Made by a program: the position numbers and the translations under genes. The notes beneath the pieces are model-generated. The model ran no database searches, was not told where the DNA came from, and worked only from the letters and a program-made list of their open reading frames with translations. DNA of 64,000 bases from contig NZ_CP063767.1 in the NCBI RefSeq assembly GCF_015277515.1, forward strand, positions 62,001-126,000, given 5' to 3'. Source of the DNA: Thermophilibacter immobilis. Lineage in GTDB: Bacteria > Actinomycetota > Coriobacteriia > Coriobacteriales > Atopobiaceae. Positions 46,687 to 54,859 of the stretch are shown here, piece by piece; the first letter of the stretch is position 1, and every line of letters begins with the position of its first letter.

Positions 46687-46917
46687 AGCCTTCGATGCGC
46701 GTTTTCCCCGGCTCGGATGTAGAGTGGCCCTTCGACGCGCATCTTTTCTGATCCAATCGAAATTAATCATATGTCGAATGAACATTTTCCGCAAAACAGC
46801 CGTTGCCAGCCATGTCCATTGCATATTTTCCTGATGGGTCAGTGGCGAACCCTAGGAGAGTGCGCGTTGAAGGGCAAAACTACATTCGCTTTTGAGATTT
46901 CATGCATCGAAGGGCAA
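46687..46917. repeat. Large palindromic repeat element, copy 2 (inverted relative to copy 1)
   Basis: Arms 46687-46742 and 46860-46917 again contain CCTTCGACGCGCA and its complement. The inner block reads AATTAATCATATGTCGAATG on the plus strand, which matches the minus strand of copy 1, so the two copies are inverted. They bracket the GH31 locus at a distance of about 14 kb. The remaining intergenic DNA from 46918 to 47041 shows nothing else. Confidence 0.75.
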
Positions 46918-47041
46918 AACTGCACCCATCAGACGCGGGGCCACGCGAGCAAGCGAAGCGTACGAGGGGAACTGATACGATGGAACCGTGGTTTCGCGGC
47001 GGCGGCCTTTTGCGTGCCGCTTTTGATGGCGCTGGAAGAGC

Positions 47042-47052
47042 GGGGGGGGGGG
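47042..47052 (+). repeat. Homopolymer of 11 G just before the PASTA gene start
   Basis: A run of eleven G ends four bases before ATG 47057 and occupies the place of the ribosome binding site. Length changes would alter the initiation region, so it is a candidate variable tract. A run this long occurs nowhere else in the window. Confidence 0.7.
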
Positions 47053-47056
47053 CGTC

Positions 47057-48706
47057 ATGGACAAGAAGGACGACAAGACGGTGGCCATGGGCTCCTCCCC
47101 TGACGCAGCGTCGCGTCCCAGCGAGGACCCCGACGCGACGCAGCTGTACGCGAATGAACCCAAACCCGCAGAGCTCTCGACCGAGGACGCCCAGCGCGTC
47201 GACCCCAATGCCGCGCAGGTGGCTGACGCGGCCCCCACGCGCATAGCAGTCCCCTCTGACGATCTCCCCACGGTTGTGGGACCCCTGCAAGGGGACGTGG
47301 CCCCTGCCGAAGCTCCCGACGGCCTTGATGCGCTCGACGATCCGTATTACTCGCCGGTCGTTCCCGAGGATCTCACGGCGCCCCATAGCCCCGTGTCCAT
47401 TCCGTCGCCAGTTCAGAGCCTGCCCGAGCGCAAGCACCGTTTGCCCCGCTGGGCCGTGGCGCTCATAATCGTGGCGCTGCTCGCGGCGGCGGGAGGAGTG
47501 GCATACTATGCCTATGACCAGGAGATTTGGGGCGGTCGGACCATCCCCTCCGTCATAGGTATGAGCGAGGACAAGGCGACCCAGGCTCTTGAGGCGCGTG
47601 GCTTCTCGGTGAGCGTTGAGTATCAGGCCGCCGACGATGGCTTTGACGTCGTGCTGTCATGCTCTCCTGATTCGGGCACGCGTGTGGATCCCTCCGCAGG
47701 CGTCACAATCGTCGTCTCCGCGCAGCGCACGATCCCCTCGGTTGTGGGCATGGACGTGTCCGCCGCTCGCCAGGCGTTGCTCGATGCTGGCGTCGGGACC
47801 ATTCATCTTACATATCACAACTCCGACCAGGCTGAGGGGACGGTGCTCTCCGTTGACCCCGACGAGGGGGCGGCCTTCACCTCCTCCGACACGGTGACGC
47901 TCACGGTGGCGCGCGCCTACACGGTCCCCGACCTTGGGGGGATGTCGCTGGCGGACGCGCAGGCCGCCCTCGAGGACGAGGGTCTCACCGCAAGCGTGAC
48001 CTACGTCGACTCGACGGCGGAGAAGAACACCGTCGTGGGGACAAGTCCCGCAGCCGGCGAGCGGTTGTCATCCGGTGCCACGGTGGAGCTCAAGGTCTCG
48101 AGCCCCTACCCGTCGCAGCCGTGGGGCCTCTTGGAATACTTTGAGGCGACGCCGCAGGAGCTCTCGTCCTACCTCTCTGATCAGAAGTTCTCCCTGCTCT
48201 ATGGGGAGCTCTACGCCGCAGGCGGCAATGCGCACGCGGCCTATCAGAACGCCGCGGGCGACGTGCTCCAGATTTCCGACGACCCCGAGTCGGGAAGCTA
48301 TGCGGGCGGCTCTCAGGCAGACATTCTCGCGAAGGGCGCGCCCCTCGGGGGAGTGCGCTACGCCTTCTCCACCGACTCGCTTCCCGAGGGGGCCGCGAGC
48401 GAGAGCGCGGAAGGCGTGCGCACGGTCATGTCTGCCTGCGGCCTTAGTAACCTTGTGGACACCTGTACGCAAGATGACGTAGCGCTTCCCGAAGGCGTCG
48501 AGAGGGACAGTGGGCACGTGCACTTCATCTGCGGCCACGGGCAGCAGGATGGCTACACGTGGGCCGTAGCCATAGGAGGCCGCGACGAGGCGACCAAGGT
48601 CGTGGCGCTGGTCGTGCCCACCGAGCACTTCTCGGGCCTTGACCTCTCCGCCTATGGGCAGAGCGTCTGCGACTACGTTGCCTACGTCAATCTGTACGAG
48701 GAGTAA
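47057..48706 (+). CDS. PASTA-domain membrane protein without kinase domain
   Basis: The 549-residue protein has a Pro/Asp-rich cytosolic region (1-130) and one transmembrane helix (about 135-155, AVALIIVALLAAAGGVAYYAY). Three PASTA repeats follow (TIPSVIGM, TIPSVVGM, TVPDLGGM; about 160-355), then a 190-residue extracellular C-terminal domain I do not recognise. PASTA domains bind muropeptides or lipid II and are normally fused to Ser/Thr kinases or PBPs. Here the cytosolic part has no kinase motifs but is rich in Thr (VAMGSS, DATQLYANE), which could make it a kinase substrate. It precedes a small acidic protein by five bases. Confidence 0.85.
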   Translation: MDKKDDKTVAMGSSPDAASRPSEDPDATQLYANEPKPAELSTEDAQRVDPNAAQVADAAPTRIAVPSDDLPTVVGPLQGDVAPAEAPDGLDALDDPYYSPVVPEDLTAPHSPVSIPSPVQSLPERKHRLPRWAVALIIVALLAAAGGVAYYAYDQEIWGGRTIPSVIGMSEDKATQALEARGFSVSVEYQAADDGFDVVLSCSPDSGTRVDPSAGVTIVVSAQRTIPSVVGMDVSAARQALLDAGVGTIHLTYHNSDQAEGTVLSVDPDEGAAFTSSDTVTLTVARAYTVPDLGGMSLADAQAALEDEGLTASVTYVDSTAEKNTVVGTSPAAGERLSSGATVELKVSSPYPSQPWGLLEYFEATPQELSSYLSDQKFSLLYGELYAAGGNAHAAYQNAAGDVLQISDDPESGSYAGGSQADILAKGAPLGGVRYAFSTDSLPEGAASESAEGVRTVMSACGLSNLVDTCTQDDVALPEGVERDSGHVHFICGHGQQDGYTWAVAIGGRDEATKVVALVVPTEHFSGLDLSAYGQSVCDYVAYVNLYEE

Positions 48707-48711
48707 CGGGA

Positions 48712-48903
48712 ATGGACGAAGAGACCGCAAAGGGACAGGACCCACAGGGCGAGCGCCAGAAGAGCCCTACCGAGAAGGCCACGGGCGAGCAGGTAAGCCC
48801 CGAGTTCGCACGCGCCGAGAACGAGGACGACGACGGCTACGATCCCTACTCCGATCGTCGCCCCCGAACCGAGCCACTCTTCGAGCGCGACCCCTGGACG
48901 TAG
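48712..48903 (+). CDS. Small acidic hypothetical protein
   Basis: A 63-residue, highly charged protein (MDEETAKGQDPQGERQKSP) with a C-terminal YDPYSDRRPRTEPLFERDPW block. It has no predicted membrane segment and looks disordered. The ATG follows GAGGAGTAACGGGA, and the gene is five bases behind the PASTA gene, so it is probably co-translated with it. I do not recognise the family. Confidence 0.6.
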   Translation: MDEETAKGQDPQGERQKSPTEKATGEQVSPEFARAENEDDDGYDPYSDRRPRTEPLFERDPWT

Positions 48904-48949
48904 GATGTAGAGGCCGCGAGACTCGATCGCGCCGGCTGATCGCCTCGCC

Positions 48950-49399
48950 CTAGCTGACGGCGCCCCAGTTCATCTGCATGTACTCCCACACGAAGAAGAT
49001 CACCACGGCCAGCACCGCTATGACGGCCACGAGCGCCACGATCGTCTTGGCACGGGTCTTGTGCTCGCGGGACGCGAAAATGTCGCGACGGCCCTTGGGG
49101 ATCTCGAGGTACTGGCCATAGTGCAGATCGCGCCGGAGCTGTTGGCCCTCGGCACGCGAGCGGCGATACGCTCGGCCTGACAGGGCGCCGCCTCCCGTGG
49201 TGAAGCCGGAGTCGTGAGCCACCTGCTCGTGGTCCTCGTCCTCCTGGGAAAGGCCGTCGATGGGAGCAACGCTTCGGTGCGCGGGCCGCTCCCGCACGTA
49301 CGGGACGGACGGCGCGGGGGCCTTGGCGGCGTCTTTGGGAGAGGAGGGCTCCTCGGGGTCGGCTGCCGCGATTTTGTGAAGGTCCTTCTCGTCAGTCAT
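48950..49399 (-). CDS. Hypothetical protein with C-terminal transmembrane helix
   Basis: The 149-residue protein starts at ATG 49399 after GGAGGCACGAAG. The first two thirds are hydrophilic and acidic then basic (RRDLHYGQYLEIPKGRRDIF). A single helix near the C-terminus (IVALVAVIAVLAVVIFFVWEYM) makes it a tail-anchored protein facing the cytosol. No catalytic motif is seen. Its promoter region is shared with hsp20. Confidence 0.7.
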   Translation of the reverse strand: MTDEKDLHKIAAADPEEPSSPKDAAKAPAPSVPYVRERPAHRSVAPIDGLSQEDEDHEQVAHDSGFTTGGGALSGRAYRRSRAEGQQLRRDLHYGQYLEIPKGRRDIFASREHKTRAKTIVALVAVIAVLAVVIFFVWEYMQMNWGAVS

Positions 49400-49520
49400 C
49401 TTCGTGCCTCCGATAGCGATTGTGCACGGCAATAGGGTCATGATAAAGCAGGTCGGGTCCTGAGTGAAATTCATCGAGAAGACTGTACAAAGCATAAGGT
49501 TTTCTCACGGCACAGGTCAT

Positions 49521-49543
49521 ATCTAAGTTATATACGCTTAGAT
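49521..49543 (+). promoter_or_regulatory. Candidate HspR operator of hsp20
   Basis: ATCTAAG-N9-CTTAGAT is a perfect dyad (arms extend to eight bases, 49520-49544). It is the best of the three matching sites in the window, 125 bases before the hsp20 start. Confidence 0.65.
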
Positions 49544-49625
49544 AGTATGAGTAAATACGACTAAGAAAATTTGAGGAGCGCGTATAGAACTCGTCGAGGC
49601 GGGAACAACTATCTATGTACAAAGA

Positions 49626-49644
49626 GAGCGTCTCTGAGACGCTC
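49626..49644 (+). promoter_or_regulatory. Inverted repeat in the hsp20 leader
   Basis: GAGCGTCTC-T-GAGACGCTC, nine-base arms around one base, ends 11 bases before the ribosome binding site GAAGGAG. It could be an operator or an RNA hairpin that tunes translation with temperature. Confidence 0.5.
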
Positions 49645-49668
49645 ACACGTTGTGAAGGAGTGATCGTT

Positions 49669-50100
49669 ATGGCAAGCATGGTTCCTTACGATCGTTACGC
49701 GCGAGCGCTGCGCACCTGGCCGTTCGGAGGCTTGGGTGACTTCTTTGAGGCACCCATCGAGTCCCTGTCGGCCCCCGGCTCGACGTTCAAGATGAACGTC
49801 GAGGACGCGGACGACAAGTACGTGGTCACCGCCGAGCTTCCGGGCGTCAAGCGCGACGAGATTGACGTTGAGCTTAACGAGGGCCGTCTCTCCATCGGCG
49901 TCCAGAAGAAGGAGAGCGACGAGGACAAGGGCAAGAATTACCTCTACAAGGAGAGCAGCGAGTGGAGCGCCACGCGTGGCGTCTACCTTAAGGATGCGGC
50001 CGTCGCGGGGCTGACGGCAAAGCTCGAGGGCGGCGTTCTTACGGTGAACGTTCCCAAGCAGGCCGAGCAGGCCAACGTCACCAAGGTCTCCATCGACTAG
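49669..50100 (+). CDS. hsp20: Small heat shock protein, Hsp20/alpha-crystallin family
   Basis: The 143-residue protein has the alpha-crystallin domain at about 38-130, with EDADDKYVVTAELPGVKRDEIDVEL, YLYKESSEWSATRGVYL (in place of the usual ERxxGxFxRxxxLP) and the C-terminal GVLTVNVPK. It holds unfolding proteins for DnaK/ClpB. The ATG at 49669 (MASMVPYDRY) has GAAGGAG upstream. A longer in-frame start at 49615 would read through the inverted repeat and is less likely. Confidence 0.93.
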   Translation: MASMVPYDRYARALRTWPFGGLGDFFEAPIESLSAPGSTFKMNVEDADDKYVVTAELPGVKRDEIDVELNEGRLSIGVQKKESDEDKGKNYLYKESSEWSATRGVYLKDAAVAGLTAKLEGGVLTVNVPKQAEQANVTKVSID

Positions 50101-50124
50101 CTCGGAATTGCGCTATGAGGTTCT

Positions 50125-50161
50125 AGCGGGCCGGTGCCTTCGGGTACCGGCCCGCTCTTTG
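50125..50161 (+). terminator. Terminator of hsp20
   Basis: An 11-bp perfect stem AGCGGGCCGGT/ACCGGCCCGCT with a 10-base loop, followed by CTTTG. It also lies at the 3' end of the convergent MBL gene. Confidence 0.75.
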
Positions 50162-50170
50162 CGCGTGCGG

Positions 50171-50977
50171 CTACCAGATAGAAAGAGGGCGGTCCTGCGC
50201 GGCGGCGCAGATGCTCAGATGCCCATCGGGGGTGCGCGCCTGGGTGGCCACGTCGTTTATGGGCTCGGCCCCTGTTGCCTCGGCGAGCGCGCGCACGCAG
50301 ACGCTCGGGCGGTTGTTCTTTTGCGAGAGGTGCATGGCCACCACGGTCTCGGTGTCCTTGCCCACGAGCTGGCCGAGCGCCTCTGCGGCCTGGTCGTTGG
50401 AGAGGTGTCCCCGCGTTCCGCCCACGCGCTGCTTGAGGTAGCCCGGATAGGGACCCGCGGCCAACATGCGCTCGTCGTGGTTGGACTCGAGCGCAAGGAT
50501 GCGCACGTTGGAGAGGGACTCGAGGGCCTCGTCGCCCAGCACGCCCGTGTCCGTGCAAAATCCGAGCGCGTCGTCGGACGTCGAGAAGCGAAATCCCATG
50601 GGGTCGGCCACGTCGTGCGAGGTGGGGAACGTCCGTATCTGCATGCCGGCGAGTTCCAGGGTGTCCGAGTGCCCCACGAGCGTGAAGGGGAGCTTGGAGA
50701 GGAAGGGGCGCGCAGCCACGGTGCCGGCAGTGGCGACGAGCGCGCCGTCAAAGTGGTTGCAGAAGACCGTGAGGCCGCCCACGTGATCGGTGTGCTCGTG
50801 CGTGAGCAGCACGGCCTCTATGCGGCTCATGTCAAGTCCCAGCTCGTCGGCGCGCGCGAACAGCGCGCGGCGTGAGATGCCGCAGTCCACGAGCACGGAG
50901 CCTTGGGGTCCCTCGACCACCGCCGCGTTGCCCTTTGATCCGCTGACAAGGACGTGCAGGTGAATCTGGGGGGTCAT
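50171..50977 (-). CDS. MBL-fold metallo-hydrolase (YycJ/WalJ-like)
   Basis: The protein has the metallo-beta-lactamase zinc motif THEHTDHVGG, then PTSHDVADPMGF, TDTGVLGDEAL, LESNHDERML, GHLSNDQAAEAL and a final HLSQKNNRP. This matches the YycJ/WalJ exonuclease-like family rather than beta-lactamases. The start at 50977 overlaps the stop of the broken restriction locus by four bases (ATGA). A start 12 codons further upstream is possible but lies in that remnant. It is followed convergently by hsp20. Confidence 0.88.
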   Translation of the reverse strand: MTPQIHLHVLVSGSKGNAAVVEGPQGSVLVDCGISRRALFARADELGLDMSRIEAVLLTHEHTDHVGGLTVFCNHFDGALVATAGTVAARPFLSKLPFTLVGHSDTLELAGMQIRTFPTSHDVADPMGFRFSTSDDALGFCTDTGVLGDEALESLSNVRILALESNHDERMLAAGPYPGYLKQRVGGTRGHLSNDQAAEALGQLVGKDTETVVAMHLSQKNNRPSVCVRALAEATGAEPINDVATQARTPDGHLSICAAAQDRPLSIW

Positions 50978-52572
50978 GTGGTTTGATAACCCTTCAAAAG
51001 AGAAGTCATCCATTTTGGTTCCTCTATACGAAGAGACTGATCGGATTCGATTTCTTGAATACGATCATTGTATTGCCGTATCAGTATAGAGACGCCAGTC
51101 CCAATGCCAGCGGAACTGTATAGAGCAAGCTCCTCGATGTTGGTCCCCACGTAAGTTTCGATACCTTGGACTTGGACGCGAGCGCTCATCCCCTCCGATT
51201 CAAAGAGGACACGTGCAAAGATGACCTTTTCGTCAGGGACAAGGACAACAGGCCTGAATTCATTTACAAGGTTCTCTTGACAGCGCTGAGCAAGCTTTGT
51301 CATAGGAGAAATGGTTACATGAAATGCGGTATCTCCAATTTAAAAGTCTCCTTCGCGATTAGTTTGTTCGTCAGCAGCGGTCGCGTTGTCGCGCCCAATC
51401 TCTGCTTCGGGGAAGCGAAGCTCAAGCTTTGCTCCAACAAGATGCTGGGCAACCAGTCCAGTGGGCTTATCGTTGCGCGCGTCAGCAACATCAAGAATAT
51501 CACGAATAATTGATAATACAGGCTTTGAGGAATCAAAATCAACTTTTAATCGCTGTTTAGAAAAGAGGTTAAACCAGATGGCACCTTGGAGCTGAGCGTA
51601 TTCCGCCCCGGTCATCCAACGGATTTTGAGGTTCCCCCGGCCCGCCATTACGACAGCCTGTCTAGAGGATCCTCCGCGCGCGGTTCTTAAGCATCCCGCA
51701 ATGTCATCCCCTCGAATTTCCCAGTGAGATACTCCCGAGCGGGTGCGTCGATAGGCGGTTCGAAAAATGAATGCGTCGCCCCCCCACAAGCCCACGCAAC
51801 CGGTCTGCCTGTACGTGAGAGAGTGAATCAATGAAACGCACTTTTCTCTCGGTGGACCACCAAGCGTCGGTTGTCTTTGGCGCTTCCAGCGCAATGGCCG
51901 AAAAGCCACTTGAGAGCAGGGGAGGATACTCAGGCAAGGATGTGACATGTGTACGAAGAGAAGGGTCTGAATGTATCCAGGCGACTCGATCGGGCCGAAG
52001 AGATGAGCTGAGTAAATCAGGAGAATCTACGGGGAACCGCAGGCCGATGATAAACAGCCTTGGACGAGACTGAGGAACCCACCTTCGCGCATCGATTTCT
52101 AGTGCGTCGACAGAATATCCCAGTTCATTAAATATGCTAACTATAGTGCGAAAATCATTGCCATCATGAGACGAGGCAAGACCAGTAACATTTTCAAGCA
52201 CCAATGCGCTGGGGCGTTTGTCTTTAGGCATCATCTCAATGATATGGGTGAATCCAGAGAACGCGCCTGACTCCCTCCCGTCAGCAAGGCCTTCGCGCCT
52301 TCCTGCAAGAGAGAGATCAGTACAGAGGCTCGACGCCCAAGCGATGTCAGCCTGGGGGACACTCAGGGGATCAACTTGATGGACGTTCTCATGATGGAGC
52401 TCGGAACCCCCCATTGCTGCTGATACATTGCACACTTGGTGGAGTCAAAGTCGTTTGTCCAGATGGTGTTTACCCCAGCCTGCTCCAGCCCTGTTCGAGC
52501 GAGCCCGATGCCCGAGAAGAATTCTAGTGCGGTGAGTTTATTTCCGAATGAAATGACTTTGCCCAAAGACAT
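50974..52572 (-). pseudogene. Decayed C5-cytosine methyltransferase fused to a DUF4928-type restriction partner
   Basis: Four open segments on the minus strand together cover one ancestral locus. Segment 1 (52572-about 52410) has motif I LEFFSGIGLARTGLEQAG. Segment 2 (to about 51780) has motif IV SSLCTDLSLAG with the catalytic Cys, LVLENVTGL and QSRPRLFIIG. Segment 3 has motifs IX-X (GCLRTARGGSSRQAVVMAG, MTGAEYAQLQGA), then jumps straight into GLVAQHLVGAKLELRFPEAE, a DUF4928 signature. Segment 4 completes DUF4928 (VQGIETYVGTNIEEL). The breaks are a G6 run (52407-52412, one G short), a G7 run (51779-51785, one G too many), a deletion fusing the two genes near 51585, and an in-frame TAA at 51340-51342. 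The GC content is lower than that of the neighbours, suggesting acquisition. Non-functional as it stands. Confidence 0.85.
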
Positions 52573-52683
52573 ATACAACCCTCCGCGTATCCTATGCCAT
52601 AGTATGGTGCATCTCTAGGACAATAATAGTGGGCTCGAGTTGATACACTGAGACGCGCAGAGATGATGCTGGAGGTGACACCT

Positions 52684-54186
52684 ATGCCGAGTGTTTCTCG
52701 CCGCTACGCAACGGGCCAGAACCGCTTTGAGCGCCCGAGCGGGCGCGCCAATAACGAGCTTGCCGCTCCCGTGGTCCTCATGGTCTCGGGTGGGGCAGAC
52801 TCCACGGCCCTTCTGGTCCTGGCGGTGACCTCCACGCTTGACATCGACGACGGGCGCGGGCGCTCACGCATCGCCCGCGAGCGGCTCCACGTGTTGCACG
52901 TGAATCATGAGCTGCGCGGCATTGACGCCGAGGAGGACGAGGAGTTCGTCAGCGATCTGGCCCGACGCTATGGCATCCCCTGCACGATCCGTCGCGTCGA
53001 CATAGCCGCGCGCGCCGCGTCGACCGACGGCAACGTGGAGAATGCGGGACGCATCGTGCGCTACGCGGAGGCGGCGCGCCTTGCCAACGAGCTGTCTGCG
53101 TCGTTTGGCACGCCGCGCTCGGCGGCGCGCATCCTCACGGCCCACACGGCCGACGACCGCGCCGAGACCTTCTTCATGAATGCGATTCGGGGGACGGGCG
53201 CCGCGGGCCTCTCATCGATCCCCCGTCGCCGCAACCGCATCGTGCGGCCGCTTTTGGACTGCGCGCACAACGAGCTCTGCGACCTCTTGCGCATGCGCGG
53301 AATCGTCTGGCGTGAGGACGAGGGCAACGCAAATACGCGCTATCTGCGTGCCTTCGTGCGCCACGAGGTCATGCCCGTCGTGGAGCATCGTAACCCGCAC
53401 GTCGTGGCGAGCCTGGCCAATACCTGCGACATTCTCTCCGACGAGGACGCCTACCTCACGTCCGTGGCCGCGCGGACCCTGCGCAAGCTCGTGCGCAGGG
53501 AGGGCCTTGGTCTCGTGGTCATTGACGCGGCCCGCCTTGCGGCGACGGAGGTCGCCCTCGCGCGCCGCATGGTGCGCCAGGCGCTGCTTGGCGTCTGCTC
53601 CGAACTGCGTCTCGAGGCGCGGCACGTGGCCCGTGTGCTCGAGCTGGTCGCGGCGGGTGAGGGGGCGACCACGGTCCCTTTGGGCGTCGAGGCGCGCGTG
53701 GAGCACGGGCTTCTGGTCATACGGTCCAGGCAGGCGCTTCCTGCGGCTGTGGCCGCGTGGCTGGAGGTGCCCGGACGTCTTCCCCTGTCCGACGGCCGCG
53801 TGCTCGCGGCACGCCTGCATCTGGTGCCGCCGGGCGACGTCTGCGCCTATGCGCGCTCCCATGCCCTCGAGTGGGTCGGCCAGTCCGTCCTGCTTGACGC
53901 CGCGGCCGTCGGCATCGACCCCGTCCAGGGGGGCAGGCTCTGGGTCGACGTTGCCCATGCGGGCGACGTCTTGTGCCCCCTGGGGATGCACGGCCAGTCC
54001 AAGAAGCTCTCGGACCTGCTCGGCGAGGCCCACGTGCCCGTTGAGGAGCGCCCCCTGGTCCCCATCGTGCGTACGTCGCCCACCGGCGCGGTCGTGTGGG
54101 TGGCGGGGATTCGCGCGGACGAGCGCGCAAAGTGCGTCCCCGCTACGTCTCAGCTGCTAGAATTGAGCCTTCTACCAGCACCGTAG
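52684..54186 (+). CDS. tilS: tRNA(Ile)-lysidine synthase TilS
   Basis: The 500-residue enzyme converts the wobble C of tRNA-Ile(CAU) to lysidine. It has the PP-loop VMVSGGADSTALLVLAV (about 32-48), LHVLHVNHELRG, LTAHTADDRAETFFMN and GAAGLSSIPRRR, followed by TilS substrate-binding and C-terminal domains. The Ser-Gly-Gly-Ala-Asp-Ser loop differs slightly from the usual SGGxDS but is acceptable. The start at 52684 follows GGAGGTGA. It heads the tilS-hpt-ftsH cluster conserved in many Gram-positives. Confidence 0.93.
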   Translation: MPSVSRRYATGQNRFERPSGRANNELAAPVVLMVSGGADSTALLVLAVTSTLDIDDGRGRSRIARERLHVLHVNHELRGIDAEEDEEFVSDLARRYGIPCTIRRVDIAARAASTDGNVENAGRIVRYAEAARLANELSASFGTPRSAARILTAHTADDRAETFFMNAIRGTGAAGLSSIPRRRNRIVRPLLDCAHNELCDLLRMRGIVWREDEGNANTRYLRAFVRHEVMPVVEHRNPHVVASLANTCDILSDEDAYLTSVAARTLRKLVRREGLGLVVIDAARLAATEVALARRMVRQALLGVCSELRLEARHVARVLELVAAGEGATTVPLGVEARVEHGLLVIRSRQALPAAVAAWLEVPGRLPLSDGRVLAARLHLVPPGDVCAYARSHALEWVGQSVLLDAAAVGIDPVQGGRLWVDVAHAGDVLCPLGMHGQSKKLSDLLGEAHVPVEERPLVPIVRTSPTGAVVWVAGIRADERAKCVPATSQLLELSLLPAP

Positions 54187-54260
54187 CGAGCATGCGCTAT
54201 GCTGGGAAAGTCAAAAAAAGGGCCTGCCGCGCGCCGCGTGGCACGTCAGAGGGGAGCACC

Positions 54261-54812
54261 ATGGAGTCACTGCACCCGGATGTCAAGAAGATTCTGCTCA
54301 GCAAGGATGACATCCACGACATCGTCGCCCGCATGGGAGCCCAGATTACGGCTGACTATGCCGACAAGAACCCGCTCATCGTGGCCGTGCTGCGCGGGGC
54401 CGTGGTCTTCACCGCAGACCTCATGCGCGAGATAGACTGTCCCCTGGCCATCGACTTCATGGCCGTGTCAAGCTACGGAGAGGGCTTCAAGAGCTCCGGT
54501 GTCGTGCGCATCGTCAAGGACCTGGACACCAAGATTGAGGGTCGCAACGTCCTTATCGTCGAGGATATCCTGGACTCGGGCCTCACCCTCTCCTACCTCA
54601 TGCGCATGCTCGAGAACCGCAACCCGGCCTCCGTGGAGGTTGCGGCGTTTCTCGTCAAGGACGTCGAGGGCAACACGCCGGCCGTCACCCCGCGCTACGT
54701 GGGTGCCCACGTGCCTGACGAGTTCATCGTGGGCTACGGGCTCGACTTCTCGGAGCGCTATCGCAACCTTCCCTACATTGGCATCCTCAAGCCCGAGGCC
54801 TATAAGAAGTAA
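54261..54812 (+). CDS. hpt: Hypoxanthine phosphoribosyltransferase
   Basis: The 183-residue protein has the PRPP-binding motif VLIVEDILDSGLTLSYL, an N-terminal IVAVLRGAVVFTADLMREI and YVGAHVPDEFIVGYGLDFSERYRNLPYIG, the type I PRTase hood typical of HPRT. It salvages hypoxanthine and guanine. The ATG at 54261 follows GAGGGGAGCACC. It lies 75 bases after tilS and 48 before ftsH. Confidence 0.96.
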   Translation: MESLHPDVKKILLSKDDIHDIVARMGAQITADYADKNPLIVAVLRGAVVFTADLMREIDCPLAIDFMAVSSYGEGFKSSGVVRIVKDLDTKIEGRNVLIVEDILDSGLTLSYLMRMLENRNPASVEVAAFLVKDVEGNTPAVTPRYVGAHVPDEFIVGYGLDFSERYRNLPYIGILKPEAYKK

Positions 54813-54859
54813 AGCGGCCCTTCACAAGGGTTGTCTCACACGGGATGCGAGGAGCTAGC

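Noticed and set aside
46771-47103. Open frame of 110 codons between the GH31 locus and the PASTA gene
   Set aside because: It runs through the palindromic repeat and the G11 tract, lacks a ribosome binding site and has no recognisable domain.
51779-52412. Phase-variable methyltransferase switched by G tracts
   Set aside because: Although both frameshifts fall in G runs, the gene is also fused to DUF4928 by a deletion and followed by a nonsense codon. G6-G7 runs also occur in intact genes here (for example in folP near 63103).
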